From CAYTCZ01 sp964436315 (GTDB lineage: Bacteria; Actinomycetota; Thermoleophilia; Gaiellales; Gaiellaceae), in assembly GCA_964436315.1 (NCBI GenBank), contig CAYTCZ010000067.1:1-22129 (forward strand): a DNA stretch of 22,129 nt, given 5' to 3'. Every line of letters starts with the position of its first letter. Position 1 is the first letter of the stretch. Position numbers and translations under genes: made by a program. Below, one piece after another: positions 15,926 to 22,129 of the stretch. The notes under the pieces are model-generated. The model worked only from the letters and a program-made list of their open reading frames with translations. It did not search any database and was not told the DNA's origin.

Positions 15926-16211
15926 GCTGACGGTCATCTACTGGCGGGATATCCCCGCCCAGGTCACCGCGAAAGCGGGGAAACAGAGCGCTCGTGTTCA
16001 ACTCTCGGAGCGATTCCAGAACGCCATCGATGCGGCCGCGATGAACGCCGGCCTCGTTGGGAGCGATGATTACCTCGCCGAGTGGCGTCAGGAACGGCGG
16101 TCGTGCGGCGAGGCGATCTATGAAGAAGTCGCGAAAGAGGCAGAGCGCCTCGAAGAAGCCTATGACCGCGAGACGTTGGCCCGGCTGACGCGAGCCGGCG
16201 GAACCGACTAG
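15918..16211 (+). CDS. 'virulence factor' (PF13769-like) small protein, last gene of the corrinoid operon
   Basis: About 97 residues. The stretch YWRDIPAQVTAKAGKQSARV, then RFQNAIDAAAMNAGL and DDYLAEWR, matches the small family named 'virulence factor', whose true role is unknown. The family usually begins a few residues before the YWRD motif. No ATG, GTG or TTG exists there in frame; the nearest, at 15807, lies deep inside the DUF1638 gene and adds 37 unrelated residues. A CTG at 15918, 9 bases after GGAGG (15904-15908), is the most reasonable start and overlaps the DUF1638 stop; CTG at 15927 is an alternative. The C-terminus is acidic and helical. Context suggests a role with the corrinoid system rather than virulence. 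The 127 bases after it (16212-16338) hold nothing I can support. Confidence 0.65.
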   Translation: MPELTVIYWRDIPAQVTAKAGKQSARVQLSERFQNAIDAAAMNAGLVGSDDYLAEWRQERRSCGEAIYEEVAKEAERLEEAYDRETLARLTRAGGTD

Positions 16212-16338
16212 ACCGAGAGAACTGACCAAACGTAGGGCCAACCTGGACGGCGGTCCGGGATTTCGATCGTACGCCCGGCCGATTCGCCGGTAGCGCGTAG
16301 GATCCGGGCGAGCTAGCCTCCTTCATGTCGCTCACACC

Positions 16339-18768
16339 TTGGATTGCGGCCGGAGCGACCGAAGGCGAACGGGGGCAGCAGAACTGCACGGTGCAACTAC
16401 GAGCCCGACGGCGTGTCAGAACGGACGTCGGCTCAAAACGGAGAAACCTTCCCGGCTGCTCGTGATCGCACTACTGGCGTTCGTCGCCCTCCTGCTGGCG
16501 CAAGGGGCGCCTGCCGCACTGGATTTCGACGGGCTCCGCGTCGATCGCCAACATCTCGATCGGCTGGTGTCGGCGCTCGCAGCGCAGGATGAGGCAACAC
16601 CAGGCCTCCTCTCGCGGCAGGGCGTCGTCGGCACCGCCGTCGGTCTCGACGCGAAGGGAGAACCCGTCGTCAAGATCTTCACGGAGCGCGCAGCCGTGTT
16701 TGGGCTGCCGCTCGAGATCGACGGAGTCACCACCCAGGTCGAGGTCACCGGACAGATTGTCGCCCAGCACGATCCTCAGGCGCGCAACCGACCGGCGAAC
16801 GTTGGGGATTCGATCGGCCACCCCGACGTGACCGCGGGCACGATCGCGGCGCTCGTCACGGACGGAACCGACTGGTATCTCCTGTCGAACAACCACGTCC
16901 TTGCCGACGAGAACGCCGCGACGATAGGGGATCCCGTCCTCCAGCCGGGAGCCGTCGATGGAGGCTCAGTCGGGAGCGACGAGATCGGCACGCTTGCCGA
17001 CTACGAGCCGCTCAGTTTTTGCGGGATCTTCTGTCTCAACAACAGGATGGATGCGGCAATCAGTCGGGTGCTCGACCTGTCCGACGTCGACGTCGGTACC
17101 TGGTGCGGGTGGATCCATTCGACCTCGGTGACCGCCGCGTCCGTCGGCCAGCAGGTCAAGAAGTGTGGTCGCACGACCGGGGCGACAAGCGGCGAGGTGA
17201 CCGAGATCAACGCGACGATCGATGTCCTGTACGGGTCAGGTCGGGTGGCACGGTTCGCGAACCAGATCGTCACGACCGACATGAGTTCCGGTGGCGATTC
17301 CGGCTCGCTGATCGTGGAGCAGGGAACCAATCGGCCTGTCGCACTCCTCTTCGCGGGAGGGGACACGCGCACAATCGCGAGCCCGATTCAGCCGATCCTC
17401 GACGAGTTCGGCATCCGCTTCGAGTATCCGGCACCGATCGCTGACTTCTCGGCCGAACCCACCGGCGGAACGGTTCCCCTGACTGTCGAGTTCACGGATG
17501 AGTCCAGCGGAAATCCGACGTCCTGGGAATGGGACCTCGACGGGGACGGGGACATCGACTCGACGGCGCAAAACCCCTCCTTCACGTACACGGCCGCGGG
17601 GGACTACACCGTGACGCTGACTGTTTTCAACGCGAATGGCACCGACTCCGAGACGAAGTCGGATCTGATCACCGCCGCACTGGGTCCGAACGCCTTGATC
17701 GCTGACTTCACAGCGAGCCCGACCTCGGGCACGTCGCCTTTCGTCGTCGAGTTCACGGACACGTCGAGTGGGAATCCCACGGCTTGGTGGTGGGATTTCA
17801 ACGCCGATGGGGAGATCGACTCGACGTTGCAGAACCCATCGGCGACGTTCGTTGCCCCCGGCAGCTACACGATCGAGCTCATAGTGAGCAACGGCGAGGA
17901 CTCCGACGCCGAGACGAAGACGAACTACATCACCGTCGATTCCCGCACGGCTCCCCCACCACCACCCGAGCCCACGCCGCTTCCACCTTCAGGAGGTGGA
18001 ACCCCGGCCGCGACCGACCTGGCCGTGGACCTCACTGCAAGCGCGCCCTCGGTCGAGAAAGGGGGCACGGTTGCCATCCGAGCCTCGGTCGGCAACAAGC
18101 ATCCAGCCTGGGACGCCACCGGCGTCATCCTCGAACTCGAGGTTCCCGCTGCGGCCATCGTCGAGTCGGCGAAGTCCACGGGGGGACCCGGTTGTCAGAT
18201 TGGCGGGACCGTAACGTGCGATCTCGACTTTGTCCGTTCCGGAATGACCACCGTCGTCGATCTCGTGATCAGGTTCACCGAGGTCGGTGAGGTCACCACT
18301 CGGGCCTCGGTCTCGTCGGCCGAAGTCGACCTCGAACCCGCCGACAACCAGAGCGTCGCACGGACGATCGTGGTCGATGTCGGCGTCCGCGGCGCTTCCT
18401 CGGCCACCGGTTTACGGATCGCGATCACCGGCCCTTCCGGCAGGAGTCTTCGCCCAAAGCAGGGCCGGTCCGTATCGACCGTCAAGAGTCGTGTGTGGGT
18501 CAACGGTGCCTCGACGATCCGCGTTCGTGTCCTTCCGGTGGGCAAGTCGAAAGCACTCAAGCTCCTGCGAGGAAGCCGCGTCGGGAAGACGGTCGGTACC
18601 AAGGGTGCAAGGACGATGGTCTACGGAGCGCCCCGAGCCAAAGGGATTCGCCTGAGGCTCCGCCTCCGCTCCGCGATAGTGAAGAGCGGACGCGCCTACC
18701 GGATAGAGGTGCGCGCCACCGATTCGGGAGGGCACAAGGTGCGGAAGGTCATCCGCTTCCGCACCTGA
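16339..18768 (+). CDS. secreted trypsin-fold serine protease with two PKD domains
   Basis: Numbering from the TTG at 16339 gives 809 residues. A hydrophobic segment at about 40-60 (LLVIALLAFVALLLAQGAPA) is the export signal. The protease domain follows at about 95-360, with a plausible triad of His186 (LSNNHVLAD), Asp238 (NNRMDAA) and Ser321 (GGDSGSL), and paired cysteines at 228/232 and 256/276. Two PKD domains follow (about 367-447 and 453-534), then a proline-rich linker (539-550). Next is a CARDB/DUF11-like beta domain (about 558-690), and finally a basic C-terminal domain. PKD domains usually aid binding to proteins or polysaccharides outside the cell. The start is uncertain: TTG gives an unusually long n-region without a ribosome binding site, whereas GTG at 16462 leaves no positive n-region. 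It is not obviously linked to the upstream operon. Confidence 0.85.
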   Translation: MDCGRSDRRRTGAAELHGATTSPTACQNGRRLKTEKPSRLLVIALLAFVALLLAQGAPAALDFDGLRVDRQHLDRLVSALAAQDEATPGLLSRQGVVGTAVGLDAKGEPVVKIFTERAAVFGLPLEIDGVTTQVEVTGQIVAQHDPQARNRPANVGDSIGHPDVTAGTIAALVTDGTDWYLLSNNHVLADENAATIGDPVLQPGAVDGGSVGSDEIGTLADYEPLSFCGIFCLNNRMDAAISRVLDLSDVDVGTWCGWIHSTSVTAASVGQQVKKCGRTTGATSGEVTEINATIDVLYGSGRVARFANQIVTTDMSSGGDSGSLIVEQGTNRPVALLFAGGDTRTIASPIQPILDEFGIRFEYPAPIADFSAEPTGGTVPLTVEFTDESSGNPTSWEWDLDGDGDIDSTAQNPSFTYTAAGDYTVTLTVFNANGTDSETKSDLITAALGPNALIADFTASPTSGTSPFVVEFTDTSSGNPTAWWWDFNADGEIDSTLQNPSATFVAPGSYTIELIVSNGEDSDAETKTNYITVDSRTAPPPPPEPTPLPPSGGGTPAATDLAVDLTASAPSVEKGGTVAIRASVGNKHPAWDATGVILELEVPAAAIVESAKSTGGPGCQIGGTVTCDLDFVRSGMTTVVDLVIRFTEVGEVTTRASVSSAEVDLEPADNQSVARTIVVDVGVRGASSATGLRIAITGPSGRSLRPKQGRSVSTVKSRVWVNGASTIRVRVLPVGKSKALKLLRGSRVGKTVGTKGARTMVYGAPRAKGIRLRLRLRSAIVKSGRAYRIEVRATDSGGHKVRKVIRFRT

Positions 18769-18832
18769 ACTAGCACCGGATCTCCTCGCTCCAGAGCCTG
18801 ATCGCCGCCTGAGGTGAGTACGCTCCCAGGCT

Positions 18833-18851
18833 GATAATGAGAGTGATTCTT
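18833..18851 (+). promoter_or_regulatory. possible Fur/Zur-type box before the metal-binding lipoprotein gene
   Basis: GATAATGAGAGTGATTCTT matches the classical 19-base Fur box GATAATGATAATCATTATC at 14 positions by my count, with the left half perfect. It lies 35 bases before the start codon of a zinc/manganese-type binding protein, where a Fur-family regulator would be expected. A similarity by eye, not a scored motif. Confidence 0.4.
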
Positions 18852-18885
18852 GATATGGTTCTGCGGCCGCCGCCGGAGCTCCACC

Positions 18886-19851
18886 GTGCTGTCGACGATT
18901 CCCCTCAGACATGGACTCCTCACTGCTGTCGCCGCGATCATCCTGCTCGCACTCGCGGCGTGCGGTGGCAGAAGCGACGAGGAGGGAAGCGCCTCCGGCG
19001 CACTGACCGTGGTTGCGACGACGACGATCCTCGGCGACTTCGCCGAGAACATCGTCGGAGAGGAGGGCACTGTGATCACCCTCATGTCTCCCGGTCAGGA
19101 TCCCCACGCTTTCGATCTGTCCGCAAGTCAAGCGGCGGGGGTGAGAGACGCCGACCTCGTCGTTGCGAACGGCCTCGGCCTCGAGGCAGGGTTTGAAGAC
19201 GTCCTCCTCGATGCGCGCGAGTCGGGCACGAGCGTCCTGTTCATGGGTGAAGAAGTCGAACCGCTCCCCTTTGCAGCCTCCGACTCATCCAGCCGTAGCG
19301 CCGAGGCGGAGAGTGATGGCGGTGCACTCGATCCACACTTCTGGATGGATCCGCTCCGAGTGGCCGCAGCGACCCGGGTGCTCGGGGCCGAACTGGAAGC
19401 GGCTACGGGGCTGAACAGTCTGGCCGAGCGCGCCGAGGCCTACGCCGAGACCGTCGAGGAGCTCGATCGTGAGATCGCAACGCTCCTCAGTGAGGTGCCG
19501 GCTGAGTCACGCAAGCTCGTCACCAACCACGACTCCTTGGGCTATCTCGCCGATCGATACGGATTCGAGATCGTCGGCGTCGTCATCCCGGGCGGCTCGA
19601 CCCTCGCTGAGCCCTCGGCCCGCGAGGTTGTCGAACTGGTCGAGACAATTCAACGAGAGAACGTTCCGGCGGTCTTCGCGGAGACCAGCGCAACTGCGAC
19701 GCTCGCTGAGGTCGTCGCCGACGAGACAGGGCGAGACGTCGAGATCGTCACGCTGTTTACCGGCTCGGTGGGTCAAGCAGGCTCCGGAGCCGAAACCTAC
19801 GTGCTCATGATGCGAATGAACGCCGAGCGGATTCGCGCAGCGCTTTCCTAG
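18886..19851 (+). CDS. zinc/manganese-type ABC transporter substrate-binding lipoprotein (ZnuA/cluster A-I family)
   Basis: This 321-residue protein has a signal peptide ending in the lipobox LAAC, with Cys26 as the lipid-anchored residue. It belongs to the metal-binding cluster A-I family. Predicted metal ligands are His74 (QDPHAFDLS), His151 (LDPHFWMDP), His215 (TNHDSLGY) and Glu266 (FAETSAT). The loop between the first two histidines is acidic and serine-rich rather than histidine-rich, so zinc versus manganese is open. The GTG at 18886 has GGAG 8 bases upstream and puts the signal peptide at the very N-terminus; the upstream TTG at 18850 would add 12 residues. Neither an ATPase nor a permease gene follows, so its transporter must be encoded elsewhere. 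A Fur/Zur-like box lies just upstream. Confidence 0.88.
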   Translation: MLSTIPLRHGLLTAVAAIILLALAACGGRSDEEGSASGALTVVATTTILGDFAENIVGEEGTVITLMSPGQDPHAFDLSASQAAGVRDADLVVANGLGLEAGFEDVLLDARESGTSVLFMGEEVEPLPFAASDSSSRSAEAESDGGALDPHFWMDPLRVAAATRVLGAELEAATGLNSLAERAEAYAETVEELDREIATLLSEVPAESRKLVTNHDSLGYLADRYGFEIVGVVIPGGSTLAEPSAREVVELVETIQRENVPAVFAETSATATLAEVVADETGRDVEIVTLFTGSVGQAGSGAETYVLMMRMNAERIRAALS

Positions 19852-19927
19852 CATCGTACCGAACGGGCGCGCGCCACTCGGAGGTGCGCGACAATCAGGC
19901 CTGGAATCGAGGTCTACGGGAGGAGCG

Positions 19928-20407
19928 ATGACGGTAACTGGGACCGATACCGACTACACGGTGAAGCGCATCGGCCAGATGGAGCGGGTCCGCGGAGACA
20001 CGTTCGTCCGCGTTCGAGCCTCGCTCGGCGTGACGTCATTCGGCATGCAGGTGGTCGATCTCCCACCGAACACCGGGGATATGGCCCCGGAACACGACCA
20101 CCTCCACAACGGCCAAGAAGAGGTCTACCTGCTCCTCCAGGGAGAAGCCGAGCTCGTTCTTCCAGATCGGGTCGTCGAGCTCGACCCTGAGACCTTCGCT
20201 CGGATCGGTCCCGGTACCCGGCGGCGACTCCGGAGCGGCCCCGATGGAGCGCGCGTCCTTATGATCGGCGGCCGGCCTGGCGAAGCCTACGAGCCGCAGC
20301 CCAACTCTGAGCTCGGCGGGACCGAGGCATTCGGGTGCCCAACGGCTTCCTCGGACCTGATCCCCGATAGCCCGCCGCCGCAGATCGGACTCCGCGGGCG
20401 CTTCTAG
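19928..20407 (+). CDS. cupin-domain protein
   Basis: This 159-residue protein consists mainly of a single small beta-barrel cupin. Motif 1 is visible as PEHDHLHNGQEEVYLLLQG, with His56, His58 and Glu64 or Glu65 as metal ligands. In motif 2 the expected histidine after PGT is replaced by arginines (PGTRRRLRS, 95-103), so the usual three-His-one-Glu metal site is incomplete. The protein may bind a small molecule rather than act as an enzyme, or bind metal in a different way. The ATG at 19928 is preceded by GGGAGGAG at good spacing. The C-terminal 45 residues are polar and Pro/Gly-rich. It converges with the crotonase-family gene 43 bases away; no shared pathway is evident. Confidence 0.85.
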   Translation: MTVTGTDTDYTVKRIGQMERVRGDTFVRVRASLGVTSFGMQVVDLPPNTGDMAPEHDHLHNGQEEVYLLLQGEAELVLPDRVVELDPETFARIGPGTRRRLRSGPDGARVLMIGGRPGEAYEPQPNSELGGTEAFGCPTASSDLIPDSPPPQIGLRGRF

Positions 20408-20450
20408 CTCAGTATCCGAAACGTCCTTGTCGAGAAGGGCAGAGGGCAGT

Positions 20451-21260
20451 TCACTCGAACGTCATCGGATCCTCGCCGAGCTTTTCGAGCTGGAGAAAGT
20501 TGATCATCTCGTACGCCGCGCTCGCATCGAGCGTCAGGTTGAGATGGTCGGCGAGTGGGCGGTTGATCGTCCGCTTCGTCCAGGCCAGGGCATAGGACGA
20601 CCGTTTGAGCAGCCGGGCGACCATGTCGTCGACGACTCCGTCGAGTTCGTCGAGGGGAACCGCGGAGTTGATGTAGCCGAGCTCGGCCATCTCCTTGGCG
20701 GTGTAGGGCTTGGCGAGCATCAGAAACTCCTTGGCCTTGGCCGGGGACATCACCATGGGAATAAGAGCGCTGCCGCCGTCCCCAGTGACGATTCCGAAGC
20801 TCGGTCCACCCTTCTCGATCTCCCCCATCCCCAGGTGAATGTCGATGAGCTCGGCATCCTCGGCGGCCACGATGAGGTCGCATCCGAAGACGAGGCTCGT
20901 GCCGAACCCCAGCGCATCTCCGTTGACCTTGGCGACGATCGGCTTCTCGAGTTCCGCCATCGCTTGGTGGAGACGGATGATTCCCATGAAGGTCTTCCAC
21001 GCTCCCGCCGGATCGGAGACGTAGGCCCGGTTCTCCGGGACGTCGTAGAACTCCGCGCTGGCCGGCACGTAGAACTCGCCGCCGGACCCAGTCAGGACGA
21101 CGACGCGCACCGAGGTATCGCCCCGGAGATCGCTGAAGATCTCGCCGAGCTCCCAGTGCAGGTCGGCGGTGCCGCCTGTGAGGCTCTTCGGCGGAATGAT
21201 CGTGACCGTCGCGACAGGTCCGTCGACTTCGAACGTGCAGGCTCCGTAGCTGTTTGACAT
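20451..21260 (-). CDS. enoyl-CoA hydratase/isomerase (crotonase) family protein
   Basis: A 269-residue protein of the crotonase fold. Family features are the N-terminal strand pattern (GPVATVTI), a first oxyanion-hole region at about 59-68 (SGGEFYVPAS), and the second in KVNGDALGFGTSLVFGCDLIVA (111-132). Glu147 and Glu149 (MGEIEKGG) lie near the usual catalytic acid positions, but the exact catalytic residues cannot be assigned by eye. The first oxyanion motif departs from the common FxAGxD, so the reaction (hydration, isomerisation, other CoA-ester chemistry) is undefined. The ATG at 21258-21260 has GGGAGG 3 bases upstream. It stands alone on the minus strand, diverging from the ATPase relic to its right. 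Confidence 0.88.
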   Translation of the reverse strand: MSNSYGACTFEVDGPVATVTIIPPKSLTGGTADLHWELGEIFSDLRGDTSVRVVVLTGSGGEFYVPASAEFYDVPENRAYVSDPAGAWKTFMGIIRLHQAMAELEKPIVAKVNGDALGFGTSLVFGCDLIVAAEDAELIDIHLGMGEIEKGGPSFGIVTGDGGSALIPMVMSPAKAKEFLMLAKPYTAKEMAELGYINSAVPLDELDGVVDDMVARLLKRSSYALAWTKRTINRPLADHLNLTLDASAAYEMINFLQLEKLGEDPMTFE

Positions 21261-21300
21261 CGTCCTCCCTTTCCTTCGGCGTTGGCTGATCTTTCAGTCG

Positions 21301-22076
21301 TTTAGGGCCGAGGAGCCGTTGCTCGACCTTCTCGACGTTCTATCGAAGGAAGCGCGCGGTTCGCTCCTCCACCTGGCGACCTCTCGACCCGACGTCCTCG
21401 AACGCCGACCAGCCTGGGGGGTGGCCGCAGAAACACATCGCTGATCTGGCTGGATCCCCTTTCGCGCGATGACATCGAGCGGATGCTCGACCAACTGCTC
21501 GGTGCCGATCTCCCCGGCGACCTCCGTACGTCGATCGTGAGGCGCTCCGAGGGGAATCCTGGCTCCTCGATCGCGAGCGAGCAGGAGTTCGCGATCAAAC
21601 ATGCGCTCACGCGCGAGGTCGCGTACGGCAGCGTGCCGAGGGCAAGGCGGGCACGTCTTCACGCCGGCTTCGCCGACTGGCTCGAACGCACCGCGGAAGG
21701 TCGCGACGAGTTGGCCTCCTTTATCGCTCACCACTTCTCGGCGGCCGTGCGTCCTGCGGACACAGACCTTGCCTGGGCCGAGAGCGGACACGAGCTTGAT
21801 CGTCTGCGTGAAAAAGTGGTGCTGTGGCTGCGCCGTGCATCTGAACTCGCCCTTGGTCGGTGTGAAGTCGACGGCGGTCTCAGATTGCTTCATGACGCTC
21901 AGGAGCTCGCCTCAAAGCCGAGCGCTCAGGCCGAGATATGGCGAGCGATCGGCCACGCCAACGCGTTGAAGTTCGATGGCGGCGCGTTCCTCGAGGCGAT
22001 GAATCGGTCGCTCGAGATCGACTTGGACGACAGCAGCCGCGCCGAGACGTTTACCGAGCTTGCTTTCCACACCTAA
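21301..22076 (+). pseudogene. decayed STAND/AAA-type ATPase gene (cyclase-associated or LuxR-type), truncated and frameshifted
   Basis: Similarity to large ATPases of the adenylate-cyclase/LuxR-associated type begins abruptly at AEEPLLDLL (from 21307), just after where the Walker B region should be. The frame runs to a TGA at 21442-21444. Translation in a second frame from about 21420 continues the expected sequence (GGRRNTSLIWLDPLSRDDIE, then LLGADLPGDLR). A single missing G in the six-G run at 21416-21421 would explain the shift. After SEGNP (about 21560) the text jumps to EQEFAIKHALTREVAYGS, which in intact members lies over a hundred residues later: an internal deletion. The frame ends at TAA (22074-22076) within the TPR-like part. 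Three separate defects indicate a pseudogene, though the G-run shift alone could be a sequencing error. Confidence 0.75.
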
Positions 22077-22129
22077 AGGTGATCCGCAGCCGGAGGTGCA
22101 GGAAGCAAATGCGTATTTCCGTGAATCCC

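Noticed and set aside
19869..19893. GC-rich inverted sequence (CGCGCCAC facing GTGCGCG) after the metal-binding lipoprotein gene, considered as a terminator
   Set aside because: The stem needs a bulge and no T-run follows; too weak to list.
20427..21257. Plus-strand frame of 276 codons opposite the crotonase gene
   Set aside because: It is a mirror of the crotonase-family gene, which has a ribosome binding site, the right length and fold motifs.

Overview
The window is GC-rich, densely packed bacterial DNA with strong GGAGG-type ribosome binding sites, several GTG/TTG starts and many ATGA/GTGA stop-start overlaps. Gene content (form II CoxSLM-type oxidase, an actinobacterial-style HerA-like ATPase relic, a STAND/cyclase-type ATPase relic, an IclR regulator with what looks like a leaderless start) suggests an actinobacterium, perhaps of the Thermoleophilia type. 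That placement is an inference from style and family memory, not a phylogeny. No rRNA, tRNA, CRISPR array or intact transposase is visible.

Layout. 1-510: 3' part of a DUF72 gene. 729-4372: a three-gene molybdenum hydroxylase operon in small-large-medium order with the form II active-site motif AYRGAGR. 4446-5856: a short relic of a HerA-like ATPase, a coiled-coil protein gene on the minus strand, and a MITE/REP-like inverted repeat. 5859-9594 (minus): an operon running leftwards that encodes a UroD-family methyltransferase, a YjhG/YagF-type sugar-acid dehydratase and a GNAT acetyltransferase. 9595-9783: a divergent control region with a near-perfect 21-bp palindrome. 9784-16211 (plus): an eight-gene operon encoding an IclR regulator, a corrinoid protein, a MetV-like Cys-rich protein, a MetF-like reductase, a MetH-like pterin methyltransferase, a corrinoid-reactivating ASKHA protein, a DUF1638 protein and a 'virulence factor' (PF13769-like) protein. 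16339-18768: a secreted trypsin-fold protease with two PKD domains. 18886-19851: a zinc/manganese-type binding lipoprotein without its transporter. 19928-20407: a cupin. 20451-21260 (minus): a crotonase-family enzyme. 21301-22076: a decayed STAND-type ATPase gene.

How they fit together. The two divergent operons around 9600-9780 look like one system. A substrate-specific UroD-type methyltransferase would move a methyl group from an unknown methylated compound to the corrinoid protein. The MetH-like enzyme would pass it to tetrahydrofolate, and MetF with MetV would oxidise or reduce it within the C1 pool. The ASKHA protein would re-reduce inactive Co(II). The sugar-acid dehydratase co-transcribed with the methyltransferase suggests, as inference only, that the demethylated product is a sugar acid, making this a candidate O-methyl-sugar-acid demethylation pathway under IclR control. 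DUF1638 and the 'virulence factor' protein are the components without a known role.
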